Shown piece after piece: positions 53,102 through 61,425 of a DNA stretch of 64,000 nucleotides. Numbering within the stretch: position 1 is the stretch's first letter; each line of letters begins with the position of its first letter. The DNA lies in NCBI GenBank assembly GCA_026708055.1, contig JAPOVS010000038.1, positions 55,788-119,787 of the forward strand, in the 5' to 3' direction. The notes beneath the pieces were generated by a model. The model ran no database searches. It was given only the letters and a program-made list of their open reading frames with translations, and was not told the origin of the DNA. The translations under genes were made by a program, and so were the position numbers. This stretch comes from a bacterium (GTDB lineage Bacteria; Actinomycetota; Acidimicrobiia; Acidimicrobiales; CATQHL01).

Positions 53102-53284
53102 AGGTCGCCTCCTTCTGCTCCGGGACGCAGTTCACGCTCAAGGCTAGCGGCCCCGGCACCGACGCCGAGGAAACCGGCGGCAAACCCGCGAACCCCAACC
53201 GCGGAGCGAGAGCGCCCTGTGCCGCCACAATCGACCGCGTGCTCCTCGCCCTGTTTATCGGCCCGCTCGGCCGCGGGCTGCTGG

Positions 53285-53307
53285 CTTTCGGCCCTCGCTG
53301 GAATGAC
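53285..53307. repeat. REP-like palindromic repeat, degenerate copy 4
   Basis: CTTTCGGCCCTCGCTGGAATG is a degenerate member of the family at 30.4, 31.4 and 43.9 kb. Its presence inside the island shows the repeat family is not restricted to the chromosome backbone. Confidence 0.5.
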
Positions 53308-53334
53308 AATTGGGTGGCAGCGCGTGCTGCCAGC

Positions 53335-53812
53335 GAGAATTCAAACACTGGCGTCCGCGGCCAGCAGCACTTGGCCCCAGGCCAGCACCGCCCGGTTCAC
53401 CGTGGGCCAGTCACACCTCAACTCGGCTTCCACATCGGTGACCGGGCGCGCGTCGCGGCCCACCGCGACGGTCGCCCAGCGGCCCGCACGGGACGTGAGC
53501 CCCGACCGCGGCGGCACAATCCGCTCGTCAACCTCGCCGAGCGAGGCGACCCCACAACTCGACGACGGGCACCGCCAGCGCTACTTGTGCCACACCAACC
53601 GCACCGGACGCCCGAAGGCGGGCAGGTCCACCAACCGCACCGGGCTGGCGCCCTTGGACCACACCGCCCCACCGCAGCCACCACAGGACGGCGGCGCCGA
53701 GTCCGGATTTGCACCGGCAGCGGCCCGGCAGGCTCGTCGTCGACGCCGAGGACTTCCACCTCGCCCAGACCGACCACCAGTTCACAGATACGCGTAGGGT
53801 TCTCCTCCACCG
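53335..53812 (-). pseudogene. ISL3-family transposase N-terminal relic
   Basis: Reading leftward from ATG 53810 gives 'ELVVGLGEVEVLGVDDEPAG'. In a second frame comes a zinc-finger-like 'PPSCGGCGGAVWSKG', then 'PVRLVDLPAFGRPVRLVWHK', an in-frame TAG, 'RWRCPSSSCG', 'RAGRWATVAVGRDARPVTDV' and 'WPTVNRAVLAWGQVLLA'. This is the N-terminal third of an ISL3 transposase with a frameshift and a nonsense codon; the catalytic DDE part is absent. No inverted repeats are recognised. Confidence 0.72.
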
Positions 53813-53983
53813 GGGGCCTCCTCCGATTCGGTGTGTGTCAAACCCGATTCTGGAGGCCCCACCCCCGCCATCGCGGACCCAGTGCCCGCTCAAAACCGAA
53901 GAGCCAGCAATCTCTGCGGTCGCTGGACTCACCGCCCGCTAATTCTCGACGCTCTCAGGCCGTGAAGAGAGGATAAAGAACCA

Positions 53984-55096
53984 ATGGGGCACAACGGCTC
54001 GACAAGACCCGCTCCGCCAGGTTCGCCCTTTCACCTCCAACCCACGGACTTGGAGTTGGCGATATCGCAAGCCGCGGACGACCTCAAAATCACGGCGTTC
54101 GGCCAGCGCGTCCGTGCCACTCTCCGGCGCAACCGCGCCGCAGAAGGCAACGCCGCCCTACCACATGCGTCATACAAGGACGTTGTGGGGCCAGACCTCG
54201 TGCGCGAACTCAATGCCCTGTGGTTCTTGGCCGCCTCGGATACGCCCGACGTTGCAGCCCCGACACGCCTAGATCGAGAACTCCTCGGCCTGCTGGAAGG
54301 CCACGTAGACATTGCCAGAGCGATCGTCGCGCGCTTGTGGGACAGCCGACTCGACGACTTTGCAGCATCGTTCGTCGACTACGACAACGTGCCAGTCCCA
54401 CTCTGCCCGATGTACTGGAACGCGAGAGATCTCATTGGCAACGCCGATTCGGCATTTCCTCGACCTCTGACCCAGATCGTCGAACGGCTCAAGATGGAAC
54501 TGGCCAAGTCGCCACCCATGCAGGCGTCCCTCGACCATCTCGATCAGGTGTCCCCCACATACCTGCGGCACCTCCACGCCAAGAAACAGCGCTTCATCGA
54601 GGAGTCGCCATGCCGGCCCGACGAGACGGTCGCGGAATGGGCGGACCGACTACAGGCCTTGATCCAGGATGCAAGATCAGAGGTCCCGCCGGCGCTCCTG
54701 GCGCTCAACCAGCTCATCCACGTGACGGTGATATGCCTGGTGTCCCTCGCCGTCTGGGACAACAGGGCCCGCCCCGACGATGTTTCGTCGTGTCAACCCT
54801 CGCTCGCGGAAGCCGCGCCGGCGGTGCCTGACGACGTCGCGCCCAAGCCGGACGTCGACCGCGGGAGGTCGCCGGACACGGCGATCCCTGAGAGCTACGA
54901 ACTGACCGTGTCGGCACTCGAACTCATGTTCCCGCCCCTCGACGCGGCAATCCGCTTCTACGATGGCGCACGCCTCCGCAGCATTGCGGTCGTCAAAGGA
55001 GCGTCCATCTCCGGCGCAAGAGGCAGAATCGTCGATGCCCGCGTGACAATCGCTCCGTTCGCGTCATACGAGACGGAGCCGGCGGGGAGTAGTTAG
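53984..55096 (+). CDS. Protein of unknown function, first gene of a HEPN-linked pair
   Basis: 370 aa from ATG 53984, preceded by GAGAGGATAAAGAACC. Mostly helical, with 'LELAISQAADDLKITAFGQR' near the start, 'DIARAIVARLWDSRLDDFAA' and 'VERLKMELAKSPPMQASLDH'. One hydrophobic stretch, 'LIHVTVICLVSLAVWDN', might be membrane-associated. I do not recognise a domain. It ends 2 bp before the next gene, so the two form an operon. Composition is less GC-rich than the backbone. Confidence 0.6.
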   Translation: MGHNGSTRPAPPGSPFHLQPTDLELAISQAADDLKITAFGQRVRATLRRNRAAEGNAALPHASYKDVVGPDLVRELNALWFLAASDTPDVAAPTRLDRELLGLLEGHVDIARAIVARLWDSRLDDFAASFVDYDNVPVPLCPMYWNARDLIGNADSAFPRPLTQIVERLKMELAKSPPMQASLDHLDQVSPTYLRHLHAKKQRFIEESPCRPDETVAEWADRLQALIQDARSEVPPALLALNQLIHVTVICLVSLAVWDNRARPDDVSSCQPSLAEAAPAVPDDVAPKPDVDRGRSPDTAIPESYELTVSALELMFPPLDAAIRFYDGARLRSIAVVKGASISGARGRIVDARVTIAPFASYETEPAGSS

Positions 55097-55098
55097 CG

Positions 55099-56031
55099 AT
55101 GGAGGGCTGGTGTATCGCCATCGCCCAGGAGACCCCCGAGGGTCCCCCCACGTTCTCATCCGTTCGCCCGCTGTCCGACGATGAGCACCGACGATTGGAA
55201 TCCGTGATCCGCACCCTGTGCGAGAAGCTGGGTCGTACCTCATGGCATGTGCTGCAACAGAACCATCACGCCTTCTGCACGATCGAGCAGGCGCTCTCGG
55301 ATCCCGGTGACGGCCCATTCGCCGGACACCAACCTCAACCGGAGTCGCTGCAGATTGCCGTCACAACAGCGATCGTGAACTTCCTCTCGTCGATGCACAT
55401 GTACCTCGAGCACACAGAGCGCCACCTAAAGCAGGCCGACAAGGCTGACGGCGGGGACAGAGCGACCTCGTGGCAGGCCGCCCGACACGCCGAACACGAC
55501 GACTACTTCGCGTACAGGTTCCTCTACAAGTTCCGCAACTACGTTCAACACGTGGGTCTGCCATTGCATGCGTTGAATATCGACCACGCCTTGAAGGACG
55601 CCGACGACATTGCCGAGCGGGTCTTGAGGGGCGAGCCACCACTAGTCGATGGCGAGACCTCCCACGCCAAGACCATCTCGATCGCGTTGCGGGTGGTGCC
55701 GTCAGAACTCCTGCGGGAGTTCAAGACCGGCAGACACCTCAAGACGGACCTCGAGTCTCTCACGACCGACATCGACCTCTCCGAACAGATCCACGTCGGA
55801 ATGGAATGCTTGACTCGGTTGGAGTCCGCGTTCCAGGAGGCGTTCAGGCCAGAACTCTCACGCTGCGTCACCGAATACGCCGAAATCGTCGGAGAACTGG
55901 ACGCCTACGAGAGCCCTCCCTTCCTAATGCACGTCGATCAGGAGCAGCCGTACCTGACGCTACAACTGAGTGACCTGCAACTTGCGAGATTCTTGTTGGC
56001 AACGCAACTCACGACCGCCCCGACGACCTAG
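55099..56031 (+). CDS. HEPN-motif protein of unknown function
   Basis: 310 aa from ATG 55099. The notable feature is 'RFLYKFRNYVQHVGLPLHAL', with R146-N-Y-V-Q-H151 matching the R-x4-H RNase signature of HEPN domains, in a helical context preceded by 'LSSMHMYLEHTERHLKQADK'. HEPN proteins act as metal-independent RNases in toxin-antitoxin, abortive infection and CRISPR systems. The rest is helical without other motifs. Coupled (2-bp spacing) to the 370-aa gene upstream, which could be its antidote or sensor. The functional call is inference from one motif. Confidence 0.6.
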   Translation: MEGWCIAIAQETPEGPPTFSSVRPLSDDEHRRLESVIRTLCEKLGRTSWHVLQQNHHAFCTIEQALSDPGDGPFAGHQPQPESLQIAVTTAIVNFLSSMHMYLEHTERHLKQADKADGGDRATSWQAARHAEHDDYFAYRFLYKFRNYVQHVGLPLHALNIDHALKDADDIAERVLRGEPPLVDGETSHAKTISIALRVVPSELLREFKTGRHLKTDLESLTTDIDLSEQIHVGMECLTRLESAFQEAFRPELSRCVTEYAEIVGELDAYESPPFLMHVDQEQPYLTLQLSDLQLARFLLATQLTTAPTT

Positions 56032-56648
56032 TCGCCAAGTGGCTAACCGGCGCGCGCAGCGGGCATGTGTCCGGGACGACTCACCTGAGCCTACGTGGTG
56101 CCCGACCCCGGGTCAGTCTTCCGCGCAGAACCCCGGTGACGGTGGCGACGAGCGCCCAGTTGAGGTTGCCGAATCTCCGCGTCTTGTCAGGCAAGGGGGT
56201 TCGGTTATCCGTCCCGTGCCGGGGCCGACCAATATGGCCTTTGGTCTAGTGTCAAAGGTGGTGTGCCTTGGGTTCCGCGCAGTCAGCTTGCTGGAGTCCC
56301 GAGAGATTGTGGAGGATTCGACTGCCTCGGCGGCACCGATTGTTTTTGCCCTTGCTGCATGACGCCGTTCAGGGTGCACCCACCGACAGCGCCAGCACAG
56401 TCAGATCCGACACCAACGGCCTCCGCCCCGGTTCTCGCTTTCGGTTCGGGCGGATCAGCCTGAACAACGAGGATTCAGCGCCGGATCGAGATCACACATT
56501 TCTGGCGCGACTTCTACCGAGACTTCTACCCGACGCTGCCGCACGGAACAGCACGCATTGGCACGCATGCACACGGGCGACGCCTTGAATCCCCTACTCA
56601 GCGGCACTATTCCACACGCAGCCGCACGCTCTCACACGGCACCCGTCC
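56032..56648. other. Non-coding accessory stretch
   Basis: 617 bp with no credible gene; short frames here lack coding-type composition and homology. The right end leads into a tRNA 3' half, so it may be the edge of an older insertion. Confidence 0.4.
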
Positions 56649-56692
56649 GGCTCATAACCTGAAGGTCGGAGGTTCAAATCCTCCCCCCGCCA
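56649..56692 (+). other. tRNA-Met (CAU) 3' half, putative old attachment site
   Basis: The sequence has an anticodon-loop CTCATAA (56651-56657), a T arm with stem GGAGG/CCTCC around loop TTCAAAT (56668-56684), and an acceptor strand CCCCGCC plus A. The 5' half with the matching GGCGGGG is absent upstream, so this is not a functional tRNA. Such 3' ends are what integrases leave behind at att sites. Confidence 0.7.
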
Positions 56693-57020
56693 CTGAGAAA
56701 TCCCAGGTCAGAGCGACGCTCCGGCTTGGGGTTTTGCTCGTTGGCACCGGATCTCTGTCAGATTTTCTACCGGAGCCAACCCGCGACACGGGTACCGGAA
56801 CTTGACATCGGCTCGCCCGCGCCGCAGGTGGGGGAGTTTTTCTTGATCGGCGGGAACCGGGGTGGGTGCGGGTTCGTCTGAGTGGTGATGACTATGGTGT
56901 TTCGCGACCGCCGGGTTGGCGTGTGTGCCGCGCTGGTTGGTGGGGATCGCCGACGTCCACTGGCAGAGCCGGCCGAGCCCGCCGAATAGGCGGATTGCCG
57001 CAGTTCGGCTGGGAGGGTTC
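56693..57020. other. Leader region upstream of the RCC1 lipoprotein gene
   Basis: 328 bp between the tRNA fragment and the GTG at 57021. An in-frame open stretch begins at 56916 but lacks a Shine-Dalgarno and precedes the signal peptide. No other feature is recognised. Confidence 0.4.
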
Positions 57021-58829
57021 GTGGCCAACTCGACGGGTGTGGGGCTGGTCGTGGTGGTTGTCGGGCTGGTCGCGGTGTCGTGCGGCGGCGCAGCAGCGCC
57101 GGATGCTGACAGCGGCGGCGAGGTCACGGTGATCGAAGAGGATGCCGGGGAACCCCAGGAAGGTGGGGAAGTATCGGTGCCGGTTGGGCGGGCCCCGAGC
57201 CCTCACGGTCCGTTCAGAGCGGTGTCTGTGGGCAGCTTTGATGCGTGCGGGTTACGCAGTGACGCCACGATTGCTTGTTGGGGTTCTGGCCCGAGTGGGC
57301 CGGAGATCGATGTGCTGGACGAGACGTTCAGTTCGGTGGCCGCCGGCTGGAGGCATTACTGCGGGCTGCGCACAGACGCCACGATTGTCTGCTGGGGCAG
57401 CAGCCATCACGGAGCAGCCGACGCGCCCGACGGGACCTTCAGCGCCGTGTCGGCGAGTTGGGACGCTTCGTGTGGGCTGCGCACGGACGCCACGATTATC
57501 TGCTGGGGCTCGAACTGGTTGGGCACAGCGGACGCGCCCGACGGGGCCTTCGGTGCGGTCTCCGCCGGCTGGGCGCATTCGTGCGGGCTGCGCACAGACG
57601 CCACCATCTCGTGTTGGGGCGACAACGACGACGGCCAGACCGACGCCCCCGACGGGACCTTCAGTGCGGTGAGTGTCGGCGCGGACCATTCGTGTGGGCT
57701 GCGCAGCGACGCCACCGTTGCCTGCTGGGGCAGCAACGAGTACGGCCAGACCGACGCTCCCGCGGGGACCTTCACCGCCATCAGCGTCGGCGAGCTGCAT
57801 GCGTGCGGGCTGCGCGCCGATGCCTCCGTTGTCTGTTGGGGCGATAACTACTGGGGCCGCGCGGACCCGCCCGAGGGGACCTTCAGCGCCATCTCCGCCG
57901 GCCTGTACGACACCTGCGGGCTGCGCACAGATGCCACCATCGCCTGCTGGGGCAAGCTCTATGACGCGGGAGTCGTCCCCGACGGGGCCTTCAGCGCCGT
58001 CAGCGCCGGATCCGACTATTGGTGCGGCGTCCGCGCCGACGCCACCGTTGTCTGCTGGAGCCACGACGGCGAGCGAGAAATGCTCGACTTCGGTGAGGCA
58101 GACCCGCCTGCGGGGTCCTTCAGCGCCGCCGCCGCCGCCAGGGACCACACCTGCGGGCTGCGCACAGATGCCACCATCGCCTGCTGGGGCGCTGACGAAG
58201 TGGTCACCGAGCCGCCCGAGGGGACCTTCGCCGCCATCACCGCCGCCAGGGACCACACCTGCGGGCTGCGCACGGACGCCACCGTCGCCTGCTGGGGCGC
58301 TGACTCCCGGGGCACCGAGGACCCGACCCCCGAGCCGCCCGAGGGGATCTTCGCCGCCATCAGCGCCGGCGAGTTCCACACCTGCGGGCTACACACAGAC
58401 GGCACCATTGCCTGCTGGGGCGACGCCGACATGGCCCCCGAGCCGCCCGAGGGATCCTTCGCCGCCATCAGCGCCGCCAGTGACCACACCTGCGGGCTGC
58501 GCACGGACGCCACCGTCGCCTGCTGGGGCAGCAATGACTACGGACAGACCGACCCGCCCGAGGGGACCTTCGCCGCCATCAGCGCCGGCACGTTCCACAC
58601 CTGCGGGCTGCGCACCGACAACACCATTGCATGCTGGGGTTACAACGACGCCGGGAACGTTCCCGACGGTACCTTCACCGCCATCACCGCCGGCCGACTC
58701 GAAACCTGCGCGCTGCGCGCCGACCGAACCCTCCAGTGCTGGCGCGCCCTACCCGACGGCGTCCACGCCACAATCGCCGACGGCCACCGGGACAAACGCG
58801 GCATCGGAACCAATCGAGCCACAACATGA
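57021..58829 (+). CDS. RCC1-repeat lipoprotein with 14 repeats
   Basis: 602 aa from GTG 57021, supported by GGGAGGG six bases upstream; it then begins with a compact signal peptide, 'VGLVVVVVGLVAVSCGG', ending in a lipobox Cys. After a short acidic spacer come about 14 tandem units of roughly 36 residues with the pattern 'SAGxxHTCGLRTDATIACWG' and 'DPPEGTF'. Each unit has two Cys that may form a disulfide across the blade. RCC1-type units form seven-bladed propellers, so 14 could make two. Probably a surface-anchored binding protein; the ligand is unknown. It is cargo of the island and related to the genes at 22156 and 63061. Confidence 0.83.
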   Translation: MANSTGVGLVVVVVGLVAVSCGGAAAPDADSGGEVTVIEEDAGEPQEGGEVSVPVGRAPSPHGPFRAVSVGSFDACGLRSDATIACWGSGPSGPEIDVLDETFSSVAAGWRHYCGLRTDATIVCWGSSHHGAADAPDGTFSAVSASWDASCGLRTDATIICWGSNWLGTADAPDGAFGAVSAGWAHSCGLRTDATISCWGDNDDGQTDAPDGTFSAVSVGADHSCGLRSDATVACWGSNEYGQTDAPAGTFTAISVGELHACGLRADASVVCWGDNYWGRADPPEGTFSAISAGLYDTCGLRTDATIACWGKLYDAGVVPDGAFSAVSAGSDYWCGVRADATVVCWSHDGEREMLDFGEADPPAGSFSAAAAARDHTCGLRTDATIACWGADEVVTEPPEGTFAAITAARDHTCGLRTDATVACWGADSRGTEDPTPEPPEGIFAAISAGEFHTCGLHTDGTIACWGDADMAPEPPEGSFAAISAASDHTCGLRTDATVACWGSNDYGQTDPPEGTFAAISAGTFHTCGLRTDNTIACWGYNDAGNVPDGTFTAITAGRLETCALRADRTLQCWRALPDGVHATIADGHRDKRGIGTNRATT

Positions 58830-59027
58830 CACCGACAGACCAACCCACCACATCGCCACCGCCGAGAGTCAAGCAAGCTGGAAGCAGCCCTCGCGGCGGC
58901 CACGGATAGACGACGCGGCAAACCTACTGTTCGACCTTGGCTTGCTCCCGGGAGCATCCACCCATAGCGAGAAGCGAAGCCGCCGGATTGGGCGGTCGAG
59001 TCACCTGGTTGAGTTGCGTGCGGCGAT

Positions 59028-60470
59028 TCACTGCGTGACATCCAGGTTCAGTGGGAAGGACTCGATCTGCCCTGTTCGAGACGAGTAGTAGGCCTGACGG
59101 AAATCGAATTTTGCTCGACCGGCGGCAATGCACTTGCTCTTGATCAGGTCGATGGTGGCCAACTTGTCATCGTCGGACGTGGTGATTCCGAAGATGATGC
59201 CCTTGAGCGCCGGGAAGTCGTAGGCCATTGTCAGTTGGTCTTCGGGCAGGGTGTCGCTGAGCAGGCTGTAGGTCACGAGGCGGTGTTCTTTCTCGTATGA
59301 CCATTCGTTGGTCTTGGTGCAGGCGTCCCGCCGGTACTCGGACCACAGGGCATCCCTCCAGTCACCGATGTCCGCGTGGGGAGCCATGTGCGCGGCGACA
59401 GCAGATGTATTGCCGTCCTCGTCGGTGAACCAGACTGTTCGCGCGGAGGCTTCGGGCAGTCTGCTGATGCGGGCGAAGAAGTCGACTTCATCGAGCGACT
59501 CGACGTATCGCACTCTCTCGAAGTGGATCCGGTCGGCACGGCGCGACCGCTGAATCGTGGGTTCATCGCATCCGACGCCGTCGGCGCCTTCGTGAAGTGT
59601 CAGCGAGGGCCCGTACTCGTCGTTGTCCACTGCGAAGACCAGACAGACCCCGTAATGCCCATCCGCGTAGTGTGCCCACTGGGCGCTGTTGCTGTAGCTC
59701 TCCGTGAAGCACGCCGCGTACCACCGGGGTCCGACGGCGAGCGACAACTGCTGCACATACCCATGCGGAAAGTCGGTGAGAAGAAAGCTGCGATTCCGCT
59801 CGGTCACGCTGGTGCACGGGCGAACGACTGCCATCTTGGCCTCGACGCGACACTTGGCCACTACCTGCTGCGTCACTTCGAACCCCCCTCGGACAAGCGC
59901 CTCCTCGTCTGTGAGTTGTTCAAGGAGATCAAGGAGCGCGCGCAGAGAACTCGGCAGCGCGGACGACAGGTCCACATCCGCTGGTCCTCGCTCCTGCGGA
60001 CCGTGCTCGATGTGGCTCCTGTGGATCGCCGCGACTGCGTGGGCGTGAATGCACGACAGGTAGAACTCCAACTCGTCGCTTCGAGCCGCTCGTCCGAGAC
60101 CACCTAGCCGAGATGCGATCCCCATGAGATCGAACTGCTCATTGAGATCGCGCCAGATCTCGTTCAAGAGGTCGACGTACTCCTGGGACAGCGGGTCGTC
60201 CCAGCGCATGTTGATCGGGATGTCAGAAGCACCAACACGTCGGTTCGGCTCGCTCAGCCGCAGAAGGAGGTAGATGTGGTGCAAGCAGTTCACGTAGTGG
60301 CGGAACAGGTTCGTCCACGCGATCGTGTCCCCACGCCACACGAACCCGCGGATCGGCTCCAGCGGATCGTTCAGCTTCGCAGGCTCCGCGAAATAGATCG
60401 TCTGCGACACCAGCTCAGCGCGATCGCCGAGCAGTCGATCAACCGAGCGAAAACGGTAGATCTCATCCAT
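59028..60470 (-). CDS. DUF2971 family protein
   Basis: 480 aa from ATG 60470 ('MDEIYRFRSVDRLL'). DUF2971 landmarks are the N-terminal 'LVSQTIYFAEPAKLNDPLEP', the central 'WYAACFTESYSNSAQWAHYA' and 'GHYGVCLVFAVDN', and the C-terminal 'NEWSYEKEHRLVTYSLL' and 'LKGIIFGITTSDDDK'. The family is common in mobile elements and defence-rich regions but has no established activity. This member has a long helical insertion (about 70-230) between the first and second blocks. It is convergent with the RCC1 lipoprotein gene and followed upstream by the HigBA pair. Confidence 0.8.
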   Translation of the reverse strand: MDEIYRFRSVDRLLGDRAELVSQTIYFAEPAKLNDPLEPIRGFVWRGDTIAWTNLFRHYVNCLHHIYLLLRLSEPNRRVGASDIPINMRWDDPLSQEYVDLLNEIWRDLNEQFDLMGIASRLGGLGRAARSDELEFYLSCIHAHAVAAIHRSHIEHGPQERGPADVDLSSALPSSLRALLDLLEQLTDEEALVRGGFEVTQQVVAKCRVEAKMAVVRPCTSVTERNRSFLLTDFPHGYVQQLSLAVGPRWYAACFTESYSNSAQWAHYADGHYGVCLVFAVDNDEYGPSLTLHEGADGVGCDEPTIQRSRRADRIHFERVRYVESLDEVDFFARISRLPEASARTVWFTDEDGNTSAVAAHMAPHADIGDWRDALWSEYRRDACTKTNEWSYEKEHRLVTYSLLSDTLPEDQLTMAYDFPALKGIIFGITTSDDDKLATIDLIKSKCIAAGRAKFDFRQAYYSSRTGQIESFPLNLDVTQ

Positions 60471-60495
60471 GGGCACGGACCGATCGGGTCATCGG

Positions 60496-60843
60496 CTAGG
60501 CGCTGGCTCCGATGCGGATGGGGATGGCGGTTTCTGTGTCGCCGTCGTCGAAGATGGCGAGGATTTGGAGTCGGGCGCCGAGGCTGTCGAGGTAGCTGCG
60601 CAGGGTTGACACTTTGACGTCTTCGCCGCGTTCGAGTTGTGAGACGGCAGGTTGGCTGATGCCCAGTTCGGCGGCGAGGTCGGTCTGGGAGCGTTCGAGG
60701 GAGCGGCGCAGTTCATAGAGGCCGATCTCTGCGAGGGTGTCCAGCCGCAGGGCGGCGAGGCGCTCGGCGGCGCCGGGCCGCGCGGCAACGCGGTCGTGAA
60801 GATCTCGGTATGACGTTGTGTTTGGCATTGTGCTGCTGTCCAT
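60496..60843 (-). CDS. higA: XRE-family antitoxin (HigA-like)
   Basis: 115 aa from ATG 60843 (a second ATG at 60828 is also possible). The helix-turn-helix is clear: 'QTDLAAELGISQPAVSQLER' followed by 'VKVSTLRSYLDSLGARLQIL'. It lies 18 bp downstream of a RelE/HigB-type toxin gene, the toxin-first order typical of higBA. It should neutralise the toxin and repress the operon. Confidence 0.85.
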   Translation of the reverse strand: MDSSTMPNTTSYRDLHDRVAARPGAAERLAALRLDTLAEIGLYELRRSLERSQTDLAAELGISQPAVSQLERGEDVKVSTLRSYLDSLGARLQILAIFDDGDTETAIPIRIGASA

Positions 60844-60861
60844 TCGTGTGTTGTCTTGTGT

Positions 60862-61239
60862 CTAGGTCTCGTCATCGAGGAGCCCTTCTGTTCGTAGTTC
60901 CTCGAGGTGGATGTGGTAGAGGTCGTCGGCTCGGGGGATCGCCCAGTCGTGCCACTCGTTCCAGCGGCCCGACTTGTCGCCGCCGAGCAGGAGGATGGCG
61001 TGGCACCGCGGGTCGAAGGCGAAGAACACTCGCAGTGCGCCGGCCTTGGACACGCGGAGTTCTTTCATGTTGGCGTGTCGTGACGAGGTGATCTCCCCGA
61101 CGACGGGGCGGCGCAGGCTCGGTCCGACCTCGGCGAGCAGCATCACCCGGTCGTCGAGGGCTTCCTGCTGCTCGGGAGTCAAGCCGTCCCACCACTCGCC
61201 GAACTCGTCGGTGAACTCGACCTCCCACACGCCAACCAT
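60862..61239 (-). CDS. higB: RelE/HigB-type toxin (phage-derived Gp49-like)
   Basis: 125 aa from ATG 61239 ('MVGVWEVEFTDEFGEWWDGL'). The pattern matches Gp49-like HigB toxins: 'LTPEQQEALDDRVMLLAEVG', 'LRRPVVGEITSSRHANMKEL', 'RVSKAGALRVFFAFDPRCHA' and 'LLGGDKSGRWNEW'. These are ribosome-dependent or free mRNA interferases. Upstream, the less GC-rich ATTATAAGCTAGATCTTG (about 61235-61256) is a likely promoter/operator region. The pair probably stabilises the island. Confidence 0.86.
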   Translation of the reverse strand: MVGVWEVEFTDEFGEWWDGLTPEQQEALDDRVMLLAEVGPSLRRPVVGEITSSRHANMKELRVSKAGALRVFFAFDPRCHAILLLGGDKSGRWNEWHDWAIPRADDLYHIHLEELRTEGLLDDET

Positions 61240-61425
61240 TATAAGCTAGATCTTGTAGAAGCGCGGGCTTATGGTTCTGATCACTCAGCGGTTAGACAGT
61301 CGGTCCAGCGGCCCTGACCTCGTAGCGCTCTTGGAGGAGGTCGCCGCCTTCGACGCCGGCGACGGTGCGTCCCAGTGCGGTTCACTACGCTCAAGAACCT
61401 TTGGGAACGTATCTGAGGGCGATCG

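Noticed and set aside
53103..53340. Short genes in the 53.1-53.3 kb gap
   Set aside because: Frames lack ribosome-binding sites and homology; only a degenerate REP-like repeat is recognisable there.
56649..56692. Functional tRNA-Met gene
   Set aside because: The 5' half (acceptor 5' strand and D arm) is missing upstream.
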